Shown piece after piece: positions 32,031-40,189 of a stretch of DNA of 64,000 bases. The notes beneath the pieces are model-generated. The model had not been told where the DNA came from and searched no databases. It was given only the letters and a program-made list of their open reading frames with translations. The stretch's first letter is position 1. Each line of letters begins with the position of its first letter. The DNA lies in assembly GCF_026151335.1 (NCBI RefSeq), contig NZ_JAMQPP010000005.1. One strand, written 5' to 3'. The translations under genes and the position numbers were made by a program. The stretch is from Leptospira_A soteropolitanensis. GTDB lineage: Bacteria > Spirochaetota > Leptospiria > Leptospirales > Leptospiraceae.

Positions 32031-32300
32031 ATGGAAGATAAAAACTCTAAAAAGTCTTTAACCATTCAGGGTGTAGTTGTGAGTGATGCTATGGAAAAAA
32101 CTGTAGTGATCGAAATCATCACAAGAAAAGTGCACCCACGGTTTAAGAAGATTATGACCAGAACTTCTCGTGTGAAAATTCACGATGAGAAGAACGAGTG
32201 TCAAGTTGGTGATCGAGTCATCGCTGTGGAAACAAGACCACTTTCTAAGCAGAAACACCATAAACTTGTAAAGGTAATTGAGAAGGCGAAATTAGTATGA
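32031..32300 (+). CDS. rpsQ: Small ribosomal subunit protein S17
   Basis: An 89-residue S17 with LTIQGVVVSDAMEKTVVIEI near 10-29 and VGDRVIAVETRPLSKQKHH near 60-78, an OB-fold primary 16S binder. Overlaps rplN by four bases. Confidence 0.98.
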   Translation: MEDKNSKKSLTIQGVVVSDAMEKTVVIEIITRKVHPRFKKIMTRTSRVKIHDEKNECQVGDRVIAVETRPLSKQKHHKLVKVIEKAKLV

Positions 32301-32689
32301 TCCAACAAGAAACTATTTTACAAGTAGCCGATAACTCGGGTGTGAAAAAAGTCATGTGCGTAAAAGTGCTTGGCGGTTCCAAAAAACGCTACGCAACGCT
32401 TGGTGACGAAATCATCGTCGCTGTAAAAGAAGCACAACCTGCATACGGTCTTCGTGACGGGCAAGGTAAAAAAGTGCATAACAAGGCGGTTCAAAGAGCT
32501 GTTGTTGTGAGAACGAAAAAAGAAGTCCGTCGTCCCGATGGAACTTACATTCGTTTCGATGACAATGCTGTTGCCATCATTGATGACAAAGGAAATCCAA
32601 AAGGAACCAGGATCTTCGGACCTGTTGCCCGTGAACTTCGCGATAAAAAATACATGAAAATTATATCTCTCGCTCCGGAGGTTCTCTAG
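32297..32689 (+). CDS. rplN: Large ribosomal subunit protein L14
   Basis: A 130-residue L14 (usually about 122). MIQQETILQVADNSGVKKVM start and RIFGPVARELRDKKYMKIIS near 106-125 are the conserved ends; the extra residues lie in a central loop after PAYGLRDGQGK. It contacts 16S rRNA in bridge B8 and is the RsfS docking site. Confidence 0.97.
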   Translation: MIQQETILQVADNSGVKKVMCVKVLGGSKKRYATLGDEIIVAVKEAQPAYGLRDGQGKKVHNKAVQRAVVVRTKKEVRRPDGTYIRFDDNAVAIIDDKGNPKGTRIFGPVARELRDKKYMKIISLAPEVL

Positions 32690-32690
32690 A

Positions 32691-33074
32691 ATGGCAGCTA
32701 AATTAGCATATAGAGGCTCCGAGCCCACTAAATTCAAAAAAACGAAAATCAAAAAGGACGATGAAGTTCTTGTGATTTCCGGAAAAGAAAAAGGAAAAAA
32801 AGGGAAAGTTCTAGCTATCGACAAACGCAAAGACCGCGTTTATATCGAAGGTGTGAATAAAAGAAAAAGATTTGTTCGCCCAACCCAAGAGAACCCTGGA
32901 GGCGGAGCGATCGAAATCGAATTCCCAATCCATATTTCCAATGTGATGTTTCACGACGCAAAAGCAGAGAACAAAGCGAAGCCAAAGAAGAAAATTAAGG
33001 CTGTACGTTTGGGCTTTGCCAAGAAGGATGGTAAATCCGTACGAGTGACTCGACCTGAAGGGAAAGAAGTATAG
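32691..33074 (+). CDS. rplX: Large ribosomal subunit protein L24
   Basis: A 127-residue L24 (commonly about 103) with a longer N terminus before the KOW motif DEVLVISGKEKGKKGKV near 24-40. Assembly initiator of the 50S subunit. One base separates it from rplN. Confidence 0.96.
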   Translation: MAAKLAYRGSEPTKFKKTKIKKDDEVLVISGKEKGKKGKVLAIDKRKDRVYIEGVNKRKRFVRPTQENPGGGAIEIEFPIHISNVMFHDAKAENKAKPKKKIKAVRLGFAKKDGKSVRVTRPEGKEV

Positions 33075-33076
33075 TT

Positions 33077-33628
33077 ATGGTACCTAGGCTTAAATCAAAA
33101 TACGAGAAGGAAATTCGTCCAACGCTCCAAAAGTCACTCGGCTTTCAAAGTGTGATGCGAGTTCCCAAACTAGAAAAAATCGTGATCAACGTTGGTATGG
33201 GTGAAGCCCACACAAACCCAAAAGCGATGGAAGCTTGTTTGGTAGAAATTGGCCAAATCACAGGCCAAAGACCGGTGAAAACATTCGCTAAGAAGTCCAT
33301 TGCGGGCTTCAAAGTGAGAGAGGGAATGGTGCTTGGTTGCAAAGTTACCCTACGTGGTCATCATATGTATGAGTTCCTTGACAGATTCATTAACGTGGCT
33401 CTTCCACGGGTTCGTGACTTTCGTGGTGTAAATCCCAAAGGTTTCGACGGTCGAGGAAATTACAACCTGTCCGTAAAAGAACAGATCATCTTCCCTGAGA
33501 TTCACTTTGATAAAATCAATACTATCTACGGGATCAATATCACTTTCGTAACGAACACGGAAGTGGACAAAGAAGCGTTCGAATTATTCCAAGCCTTCGG
33601 TATGCCTTACCGAACGGCAGGTAAGTAG
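33077..33628 (+). CDS. rplE: Large ribosomal subunit protein L5
   Basis: A 183-residue L5: VPKLEKIVINVGMGEA near 29-44, and RDFRGVNPKGFDGRGNYNL near 113-131. Binds 5S rRNA and forms bridges to the 30S head. Confidence 0.98.
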   Translation: MVPRLKSKYEKEIRPTLQKSLGFQSVMRVPKLEKIVINVGMGEAHTNPKAMEACLVEIGQITGQRPVKTFAKKSIAGFKVREGMVLGCKVTLRGHHMYEFLDRFINVALPRVRDFRGVNPKGFDGRGNYNLSVKEQIIFPEIHFDKINTIYGINITFVTNTEVDKEAFELFQAFGMPYRTAGK

Positions 33629-33638
33629 GAGATTATTC

Positions 33639-33824
33639 ATGGCGAAAAAATCAATGATGGAACGCCACGCCAAAGAGCAAAAATTCAAAGTGAGAGAGTA
33701 CAATCGTTGCCCTCTTTGTGGTCGATCACGCGCTTATTTGCGCCGCTTTGATATGTGTCGTCTTTGCTTCCGGGACCTTGCTAGCAAGGCTCAGATCCCC
33801 GGTGTGAAAAAGTCCTCCTGGTAA
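33639..33824 (+). CDS. rpsZ: Small ribosomal subunit protein S14, zinc-binding type
   Basis: A 61-residue type-Z S14 with CPLCGRSRAYLRRFDMCRLC near 24-43, the paired CxxC zinc site. This is the short zinc-requiring form; bacteria that must grow without zinc often carry a second zinc-free copy, which is not in this window. Confidence 0.97.
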   Translation: MAKKSMMERHAKEQKFKVREYNRCPLCGRSRAYLRRFDMCRLCFRDLASKAQIPGVKKSSW

Positions 33825-33840
33825 TTAGGTTAAGGTAAGT

Positions 33841-34239
33841 ATGAGTCTTTCAGATCCAATAGCAGATATGCTAACAAGAATCAGAAACGCACAACAAGCT
33901 AAACATGAGCTTTGTGTGATTCCTGGTAGCAAAATCAAAAAGTCCATCCTAGATCTTCTTAAAGAAGAAGGTTTTGTTGATGATGTTCAAACAGTAAAAA
34001 ACGGAAGTTTTGATGACTTCCAAGTGAAATTAAAATACGACACGGAAAAGAAGCCGGTAATTCGTATGATCGAGAGAGTATCTACTCCTGGTCGTCGAGT
34101 ATACATCCAATCCGGAGAAATCAGACCGTTCCGAAATAACATCGGAACACTCATCCTTTCGACTTCGAAAGGTGTGATGACTGGTAAACGTGCTCGTAAA
34201 CTCAGAGTAGGAGGGGAAGTTCTCTGTAAGGTATTCTAG
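33841..34239 (+). CDS. rpsH: Small ribosomal subunit protein S8
   Basis: A 132-residue S8: DPIADMLTRIRNAQQAKH near 5-22 and the C-terminal STSKGVMTGKRARKLRVGGE near 108-127. Binds helix 21 of 16S rRNA and in other bacteria represses the spc operon by binding at the rplE start; a matching site was not verified here. Confidence 0.98.
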   Translation: MSLSDPIADMLTRIRNAQQAKHELCVIPGSKIKKSILDLLKEEGFVDDVQTVKNGSFDDFQVKLKYDTEKKPVIRMIERVSTPGRRVYIQSGEIRPFRNNIGTLILSTSKGVMTGKRARKLRVGGEVLCKVF

Positions 34240-34253
34240 AGAACGATAGCACC

Positions 34254-34793
34254 ATGTCTCGAGTTGGAAAAAGTATTATCAAATTGCCTGCAAAAGTAGA
34301 AGTAAAAGCAGATGCGGAAACCCTTACGATTAAGGGACCTTTAGGGGAGTTAAAAACTCCACTTTACGAAGGTGTCAGCGCCAATGTGGAAAACGGGGAA
34401 CTTGTTTTTACTCGCAAGAGTGAAGACCAAAAGACTGTGGCTTTACATGGTCTTGTTCGTTCCCTTGCGATGAACTGCGTAAAAGGTGTGACAACTGGTT
34501 GGGAGAAAAACCTAGAAATTACTGGGGTTGGTTATCGTGCACAAAAACGCGGTAAAGATCTAGTAATGGCTCTTGGATATTCCCATGAAGTTGTTTTCCC
34601 TGAACCTACTGGTATCAAAATCGATGTTGCAGATCAGCTAAAAATCAAAGTATCGGGAATTGACCGACAACTGGTTGGACAAGTTGCGGCTGACATTCGT
34701 TCTAAAAGACCTCCTGAGCCTTACAAAGGAAAAGGAATCAAATATCAGAACGAATACATCCGTAGAAAGGCCGGAAAGACCGGTAAGAAGTAG
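34254..34793 (+). CDS. rplF: Large ribosomal subunit protein L6
   Basis: A 179-residue L6: MSRVGKSIIKLPAKVEV start and the C-terminal PPEPYKGKGIKYQNEYIRRK near 153-172. Located near the sarcin-ricin loop. Confidence 0.98.
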   Translation: MSRVGKSIIKLPAKVEVKADAETLTIKGPLGELKTPLYEGVSANVENGELVFTRKSEDQKTVALHGLVRSLAMNCVKGVTTGWEKNLEITGVGYRAQKRGKDLVMALGYSHEVVFPEPTGIKIDVADQLKIKVSGIDRQLVGQVAADIRSKRPPEPYKGKGIKYQNEYIRRKAGKTGKK

Positions 34794-34799
34794 AACGTC

Positions 34800-35168
34800 A
34801 TGATCAATAAGACAGCTAAAAATATCAAAAGATTGAGAAGAGCGGAACGAGTCAGGTACAAACTCCGTTCTACCTCGGAAAGACCTCGGTTGGTTTTTAA
34901 CAAAACAAATCGTTACCTCACTGCACAGATCATTGATGATGCAAAAGGTGTAACACTTGTTTATGCAACCACTCTAGAGAAAGATTTTCCGAAACACGAA
35001 AATTCTAAGAAGAGTAAATCGGCTGCGACCGAACTCGGTAAAGTAGTCGCTGAAAAAGCGAAAAAAGCAGGGGTTTCCCAAGTGGTTCTAGACAGATCTG
35101 GAATGGTTTATCATGGAAAGATCGCTGCTTTTGCTGATTCTGCCCGCGAAGGTGGATTGGAGTTCTAA
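34800..35168 (+). CDS. rplR: Large ribosomal subunit protein L18
   Basis: A 122-residue L18: RRAERVRYKLRSTSERPRLV near 13-32 and the C-terminal DRSGMVYHGKIAAFADSARE near 98-117. Binds 5S rRNA with L5. Its stop directly abuts the rpsE ATG. Confidence 0.98.
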   Translation: MINKTAKNIKRLRRAERVRYKLRSTSERPRLVFNKTNRYLTAQIIDDAKGVTLVYATTLEKDFPKHENSKKSKSAATELGKVVAEKAKKAGVSQVVLDRSGMVYHGKIAAFADSAREGGLEF

Positions 35169-35675
35169 ATGATGTTAGAAGAAGAAACAAAAGAATTTAC
35201 TGAGAAGGTCGTAAAAATAGACCGAGTTGCCAAAGTGGTGAAGGGGGGACGTCGTTTCTCCTTCAACGCACTATCGGTTGTAGGTGACTCTAAAGGAAAA
35301 GTAGGAATCGGTTTTGGAAAAGCAAATGAAGTTCCAGACGCCATCCGAAAGTCCATTGAATCGGCAAAAAAGAATTTAAAATCCATTCACTATATCGGGC
35401 ACACAGTTCCACATGATGTTGTGGGACAGTTCAAATCCGCTCGTGTGATTTTGAAGCCGGCTTCTCCGGGAACGGGAATCATCGCTGGAGCTTCTGTTCG
35501 TTCCGTATTGGAAAGAGCAGGAATTCAAGATGTTTTGACAAAGTCATGGGGATCTTCGAACCCGATGAACATTGTGAAGGCGACTATGGATGCATTACAA
35601 CAGTTGGAAACACCGTCAATGGCGGTAAAACGACGTGGTGTTAGCCTCAAACACTTGTTTGGGCAAGATCTATAA
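35169..35675 (+). CDS. rpsE: Small ribosomal subunit protein S5
   Basis: A 168-residue S5: KIDRVAKVVKGGRRFSFNAL near 16-35 is the conserved double-stranded RNA-binding start, followed by GDSKGKVGIGFGKANEVPDA. Involved in accuracy and mRNA entry. Zero-base gap after rplR indicates coupling; GGAG ends the rplR frame. Confidence 0.98.
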   Translation: MMLEEETKEFTEKVVKIDRVAKVVKGGRRFSFNALSVVGDSKGKVGIGFGKANEVPDAIRKSIESAKKNLKSIHYIGHTVPHDVVGQFKSARVILKPASPGTGIIAGASVRSVLERAGIQDVLTKSWGSSNPMNIVKATMDALQQLETPSMAVKRRGVSLKHLFGQDL

Positions 35676-35689
35676 TAAGGAATCTGACT

Positions 35690-35869
35690 ATGGAAGAAGT
35701 GATCGTTACGCAAGAAAGAAGTTCAATTGGTATCATTCCGATACACAAAAAAACTCTCATTGCACTCGGCCTTAAAAAGAAAGGTCAATCCAAAAAACAC
35801 AAAATGACTCCCCAATTGAAAGGGATGTTACGACAAGTAGGTTACTTGTTGAAAGTGGAAAAGGTATAA
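35690..35869 (+). CDS. rpmD: Large ribosomal subunit protein L30
   Basis: A 59-residue L30 that I read directly: MEEVIVTQERSSIGIIPIHK at the start, LIALGLKKKGQSK in the middle and a GMLRQVGYLLKVEKV end, ATG at 35690 to TAA at 35869. It is in the standard rpsE-rpmD-rplO position. Confidence 0.95.
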   Translation: MEEVIVTQERSSIGIIPIHKKTLIALGLKKKGQSKKHKMTPQLKGMLRQVGYLLKVEKV

Positions 35870-35873
35870 TTGT

Positions 35874-36407
35874 ATGGCACAAGATAGAATCGAACAAGGT
35901 CGTGGATTTGGAGCAAAACGTCCCAAAAAATCCACATCCCTCGGCAACAAAAACTTGGTTCCCGTTCCAGAAGGTGCAAAAACTTCTCCGAAACGTGTGG
36001 GTCAAGGTCCAGGATCTGGAATGGGAAAAACTTCCACTCGTGGATCCAAAGGACAAAGAGCTCGTGCGGCTTCGATGAGACGCGGATTCGAAGGTGGTCA
36101 GCTCCCTCTACACAGACGTTTGCCAAAACGTGGTTTTACCAATATTTTCTCGGTAGAGTTCCAACCAGTGAACTTGATCTCTTTGACAAAAGCAGGTCTT
36201 TCTGGGGAAGTGACTCCTACCATTCTCAAATCTAAGTCTTTGATAAAGTCAGTAGAAGGACCAATCAAATTACTCGGAACTGGAGAAGTGACTAGTGCCA
36301 TCACCATTACGGTTGATGCTTTTTCTACCTCTGCAAAAGAGAAAATTGAAAAAGCAGGTGGAAAAGTCATCATTAGAGAAAAGAAAAAAGAAGAGAAAAA
36401 AAACTAG
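35874..36407 (+). CDS. rplO: Large ribosomal subunit protein L15
   Basis: A 177-residue L15 (about 145 is usual). KRVGQGPGSGMGKTSTRGSK near 41-60 and GFEGGQLPLHRRLPKRGF near 74-91 are the glycine/arginine-rich rRNA-binding segments. The N terminus is longer than usual and the C terminus ends in a Lys/Glu tail. Four bases after rpmD. Confidence 0.97.
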   Translation: MAQDRIEQGRGFGAKRPKKSTSLGNKNLVPVPEGAKTSPKRVGQGPGSGMGKTSTRGSKGQRARAASMRRGFEGGQLPLHRRLPKRGFTNIFSVEFQPVNLISLTKAGLSGEVTPTILKSKSLIKSVEGPIKLLGTGEVTSAITITVDAFSTSAKEKIEKAGGKVIIREKKKEEKKN

Positions 36408-36414
36408 ATAACCT

Positions 36415-37794
36415 ATGTTTCAAACCATCGCAAATATCTTTCGAATCCCGGAATTAAGATCTAAAATCCTATTTACGATAGGTATGTTGTTACTTTTCAG
36501 AATGGGAACTCACGTGACCATTCCAGGTATCAATAGTTTGATTGTAACGGGCATTACTGCCGATCCGAGTGAAGGTTTCCTCGGAATGGTAGATTTGTTT
36601 GCTGGTGGTGCTCTTCTCAAATTTTCTATTTTCGCACTAGGAATTATGCCTTATATCTCTTCTTCCATTATCATGCAGCTAGTGATGGTTCTCATTCCTA
36701 GTTTGCAAAAGATGCAAAAGGAAGGAGAAGAAGGAAGAAAAAAGATCCAACAGTACACTAAATACGGAACTCTTATTCTCTGTGCGATCCAATCACTTGC
36801 TGTGATCCAACTTGCTAACTCTTGGTCAACAGGATCAGGAACCGCGCAAGCGAAATACCCAGGTCTTATCAATCCATCTGTAGAAGGTTACTTCCTACCA
36901 ATTGCGATGTTATCCATCACTACAGGTACAGTACTACTCATTTGGCTTGGAGAACAGATCACAGAACGTGGTATCGGTAACGGAATCTCCCTTATCATTT
37001 TTGCTGGTATCATTGGTCGTATGCCAGAAGCACTCATTGCTATGTTTACCTCTGATACTTCTGATGCTCTTAGCATTCTCATTCTTATCATTATCTTTAT
37101 TGTTCTTATTGCATTAACTGTAATTTTGACCCAAGGGGTACGCCGGGTTCCATTAAATTATGGAAAACAAATGGTGGGAAGAAAGATGGTTCAGGCTCGT
37201 AGCCAATCCATTCCATTCAAAGTAAATAGTGCAAACGTTATGCCAATTATCTTTGCATCGTCGCTCATCCTTTTCCCGCAAACAATTGTTCAGTGGTTAT
37301 CCTCAAAGGGTGGTCAGTGGGCAGGTTGGGCTGTGATTATGGACTATTTCAATCCATTTTCACAAATTTGGTACCATGCCCTTTTCTATTATGTGATTTA
37401 TACATCTCTAATTATTTTCTTTGCTTATTTTTATACGGCAATTCAGTTCAACCCACAGGAACTTGCTGATAACCTAAAAAAATACGGTGGGTTTATTCCA
37501 GGTGTTCGCCCGGGTAGCCAAACCAAAGAGATGATCGAGAAAATTTTGAATCGAATCACTTTACCTGGTGCTCTTTTCCTTGCAGGTCTTGCTCTTGCTC
37601 CGTATCTTATCATCAAGTTTTTAAACCTCGGTTCCAACACCGGCGGTGGAACTTTGGTGTATACTTTTGGCGGAACTTCGCTTCTGATTATGGTGGGTGT
37701 GGCACTCGAAACTTTAAAACAAATCGAAGCCCAACTACTCATGAGAAATTACGAAGGATTCATGAAGAAGACTAAAATCAAGGGAAGAGTGTAA
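36415..37794 (+). CDS. secY: Preprotein translocase subunit SecY
   Basis: A 459-residue ten-span SecY. GTHVTIPGIN near 26-35, the plug region after LGMVDLFAGGALLKFSIFAL, GIGNGISLIIFAG near 187-199 and a cytoplasmic GGFIPGVRPG loop near 360-369 are typical. It forms the protein-conducting channel with SecE (encoded at 11.9 kb). Confidence 0.99.
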   Translation: MFQTIANIFRIPELRSKILFTIGMLLLFRMGTHVTIPGINSLIVTGITADPSEGFLGMVDLFAGGALLKFSIFALGIMPYISSSIIMQLVMVLIPSLQKMQKEGEEGRKKIQQYTKYGTLILCAIQSLAVIQLANSWSTGSGTAQAKYPGLINPSVEGYFLPIAMLSITTGTVLLIWLGEQITERGIGNGISLIIFAGIIGRMPEALIAMFTSDTSDALSILILIIIFIVLIALTVILTQGVRRVPLNYGKQMVGRKMVQARSQSIPFKVNSANVMPIIFASSLILFPQTIVQWLSSKGGQWAGWAVIMDYFNPFSQIWYHALFYYVIYTSLIIFFAYFYTAIQFNPQELADNLKKYGGFIPGVRPGSQTKEMIEKILNRITLPGALFLAGLALAPYLIIKFLNLGSNTGGGTLVYTFGGTSLLIMVGVALETLKQIEAQLLMRNYEGFMKKTKIKGRV

Positions 37795-37797
37795 CGA

Positions 37798-38358
37798 ATG
37801 AAGAGACTCATTTTTATGGGGCCCCCAGGTGCTGGAAAAGGGACCCAAGCTGACATCATCAAAGAGAAATACAAAATTCCACAAATCTCTACCGGAGATA
37901 TCCTCCGTGCTGCCGTAAAAAACGGAACCCCTATGGGGATAGAAGCAAAAAAATATATGGACGCAGGGGACCTAGTTCCAGATGCTGTCGTTATCGGCAT
38001 AATTCGCGACCGATTGGTCGAATCTGATTGTGCGAATGGATTCATTCTGGATGGATTTCCTAGGACGGTGGAGCAAGCAAAGGCTCTCTCGGAAATCCTC
38101 AAAGAGCTTCACATGGAGCTCGACTCCGTTGTCAACCTAGACGTTCCTGACGAAGAACTCGTCAAACGGTTGCTAGGTAGAGCGATCAAAGAAGGACGCT
38201 CGGATGACAACGAAGAGACCATCAAAAACCGTCTGCATACTTACAACACCAAGACGTTGCCCCTAATAGACTTTTATAAAGGCTCTGGGATCCTTCGGCA
38301 AATTAATGGTTTGGGAAGTATGGAAGAAATCACTAACACTATTTTAAAATCGATCTAG
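37798..38358 (+). CDS. adk: Adenylate kinase, short-LID form
   Basis: A 186-residue adenylate kinase with P-loop GPPGAGKGT at 8-16, ISTGDILRAA near 30-39 and GFILDGFPRT near 80-89. It interconverts AMP, ADP and ATP. The usual bacterial enzyme is about 214 residues and has a LID insertion of roughly 30 residues; here LLGRAIKEGRSDDNEETI spans that region directly, so it is the short-LID type seen in some other bacteria and in eukaryotic AK1. It follows secY by 3 bases, as in many spc operons; map is absent. Confidence 0.97.
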   Translation: MKRLIFMGPPGAGKGTQADIIKEKYKIPQISTGDILRAAVKNGTPMGIEAKKYMDAGDLVPDAVVIGIIRDRLVESDCANGFILDGFPRTVEQAKALSEILKELHMELDSVVNLDVPDEELVKRLLGRAIKEGRSDDNEETIKNRLHTYNTKTLPLIDFYKGSGILRQINGLGSMEEITNTILKSI

Positions 38359-38371
38359 TAGGAGATAGACC

Positions 38372-38590
38372 CTGGCTAAGGAAGAAGCAATCACGATTGA
38401 CGGAACCGTTCTAGAACCGTTACCAAATGCTATGTTCCGTGTGGAACTTGAGAATGGTCATAAGGTTTTAGCACATATTTCAGGAAAGATGCGTATGCAT
38501 TATATTCGTATTTTACCTGGAGATAAAGTCACAGTGGAACTTTCTCCTTATGACTTAACCAAGGGCCGTATTACTTACAGAAAGAAATAG
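38372..38590 (+). CDS. infA: Translation initiation factor IF-1 with CTG start codon
   Basis: A 72-residue IF-1 that I read directly: (CTG)AKEEAITIDGTVLEPLP, then FRVELENGH, HISGKMRMHYIRILPGDKV and PYDLTKGRI, matching the family from the AKE start onward. The only credible initiation codon is CTG at 38372. An in-frame TAG lies two codons upstream (38366-38368), the single codon between is ACC, and the first in-frame ATG would remove 18 conserved residues. GGAG at 38361-38364 sits 7 bases before the CTG. IF-1 is an OB-fold protein that blocks the A site during initiation. Confidence 0.95.
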   Translation: MAKEEAITIDGTVLEPLPNAMFRVELENGHKVLAHISGKMRMHYIRILPGDKVTVELSPYDLTKGRITYRKK

Positions 38591-38599
38591 GAAACTATA

Positions 38600-38713
38600 A
38601 TGAAAGTTAGAGCATCAGTAAAAAAAATCTGTCCTGAATGCAAAGTCATTCGCAGAAAAGGTGTAATCCGAGTGATTTGCACGAACCCAAAACACAAACA
38701 AAGGCAAAGATAG
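38600..38713 (+). CDS. rpmJ: Large ribosomal subunit protein L36
   Basis: A 37-residue L36 that I read directly: MKVRASVKKICPECKVIRRK and a CTNPKHKQRQR end. Three cysteines and one histidine make the zinc-binding (C+) form. ATG at 38600, 9 bases after infA. Confidence 0.96.
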   Translation: MKVRASVKKICPECKVIRRKGVIRVICTNPKHKQRQR

Positions 38714-38719
38714 AAAGAT

Positions 38720-39097
38720 ATGGCACGTATCGCGGGTGTTGATTTACCATCAAACAAAAGAATAGTGATCGGTCTTACATACGTATTTGGTATTGGTAAG
38801 ACTTCCTCTCAAAATATCCTGAAAAAAGCAGGGATTGACGAATCTATCCGGGTGAAGGACCTTTCGGACGAACAAGAAGCCGCGATCCGAAGAGTTATTG
38901 AAGAATCATACCAGGTAGAAGGGGATCTTCGTTCCGAAGTCAACCTAAATATCAAACGATTGATGGATGTGGGTTGTTACCGAGGTTTCCGTCACAGACG
39001 TGGACTTCCAGTCAACGGACAAAGAACAAGAACCAACGCAAGAACCCGTAAGGGAGTCAAGAAGACTGTAGCCAATAAGAAAAAGGCTACTAAGTAG
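38720..39097 (+). CDS. rpsM: Small ribosomal subunit protein S13
   Basis: A 125-residue S13: MARIAGVDLPSNKRIVIGLT start and RHRRGLPVNGQRTRTNARTR near 92-111. It forms head bridges and touches P-site tRNA. Opens the alpha block. Confidence 0.98.
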   Translation: MARIAGVDLPSNKRIVIGLTYVFGIGKTSSQNILKKAGIDESIRVKDLSDEQEAAIRRVIEESYQVEGDLRSEVNLNIKRLMDVGCYRGFRHRRGLPVNGQRTRTNARTRKGVKKTVANKKKATK

Positions 39098-39108
39098 AGG
39101 ACTAATCC

Positions 39109-39522
39109 ATGGCTGAAAAAGACGCAAAGAATAAAAAAGATACCAAAAAGGTTAAGAAAAAAGAAAAGAAAAACGTTCCGCGGGGTAAGGTGTACATCCA
39201 AGCTTCGTTTAACAATACAATCGTATCCATTACAGATATGGCTGGAAACGTTCTTTCTTGGTCTTCATCTGGAATGATGGGATTTCGTGGATCCAAAAAA
39301 TCCACTCCTTATGCAGCACAAGTAGCTGCAACTAATGCTGCTGAGAAAGCAATTGAAGCTGCTGGTCTTTCAGAAGTGGATGTAATGGTTTCGGGTCCTG
39401 GAATTGGACGTGAATCTGCCATTCGTTCTTTAACCACAAAAGGGATTGCAATCAAACTCATTAAAGACGTAACTCCGCTCCCGCACAATGGGTGCCGACC
39501 ACGAAAAAGAAGAAGGGTGTAG
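39109..39522 (+). CDS. rpsK: Small ribosomal subunit protein S11
   Basis: A 137-residue S11. A Lys/Asp-rich N terminus of about 20 residues precedes GKVYIQASFNNTIVSITDM near 25-43; the C terminus DVTPLPHNGCRPRKRRRV is canonical. Part of the 30S platform. Confidence 0.98.
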   Translation: MAEKDAKNKKDTKKVKKKEKKNVPRGKVYIQASFNNTIVSITDMAGNVLSWSSSGMMGFRGSKKSTPYAAQVAATNAAEKAIEAAGLSEVDVMVSGPGIGRESAIRSLTTKGIAIKLIKDVTPLPHNGCRPRKRRRV

Positions 39523-39531
39523 GAATTAGAT

Positions 39532-40164
39532 ATGGCACGTTACCGAGGTCCAGTTGTTAAATTGATGAGAAGAGAGGGTCTTAACCTCTTTCTTAAAAAT
39601 AGTCATACATTACATAAAGAAAAATCTTCACTTGAAAAGAGAAAGTATCCACCAGGTCTTCCTCCTAAGAAAAAAGGGAAGGTAACAGAATACGGTGCAC
39701 AGCTCCGTGAAAAGCAAAAAGTGAAACGCGCTTATGGTGTTTTAGAAAAACAATTTCGTAGATACTTTGAAGAAGCATCTCACACTCCAGGGATTCCTGG
39801 TGAGAACCTCCTCCAATTCCTAGAAAGAAGATTGGATAACGTTCTTTATCGTATGGGTTTTGCTGTCACTAGAAGACAAGCTCGTAACTTTGTAGCTCAC
39901 AGACACATTCTTGTGAATGGCCACAGAGTGGATATTTGTTCTTATCGTGTGAATGTTGGTGATAAAATCGAAATTCGTGAGAAGTTTCAAAAATCCGCGT
40001 TTATTGAAGAAAATATCAAACTTGCTCAAGCAATCAATCGAACTGCTTCTTGGGTGAGTGTGGATTATACCAAGTTCTCCGGAGAAGTGACTTCACTTCC
40101 AACAAGAGAGCATATTGATATTCCTGTGAAAGAACAGGTAATCGTAGAGTTGTACTCGAAGTAA
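39532..40164 (+). CDS. rpsD: Small ribosomal subunit protein S4
   Basis: A 210-residue S4: MARYRGPVVKLMRREG start and the S4 RNA-binding fold LERRLDNVLYRMGFAVTRRQ near 98-117. It lacks the N-terminal zinc cysteines, so it is the C- form. Assembly initiator and, in E. coli, repressor of the alpha operon. Confidence 0.98.
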   Translation: MARYRGPVVKLMRREGLNLFLKNSHTLHKEKSSLEKRKYPPGLPPKKKGKVTEYGAQLREKQKVKRAYGVLEKQFRRYFEEASHTPGIPGENLLQFLERRLDNVLYRMGFAVTRRQARNFVAHRHILVNGHRVDICSYRVNVGDKIEIREKFQKSAFIEENIKLAQAINRTASWVSVDYTKFSGEVTSLPTREHIDIPVKEQVIVELYSK

Positions 40165-40189
40165 GAATTTAGAGAAGAAGGATACGACA

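Noticed and set aside
32318..32830. 170-codon minus-strand open frame over rplN and rplX
   Set aside because: Antisense to two conserved ribosomal genes with no supporting start signal.
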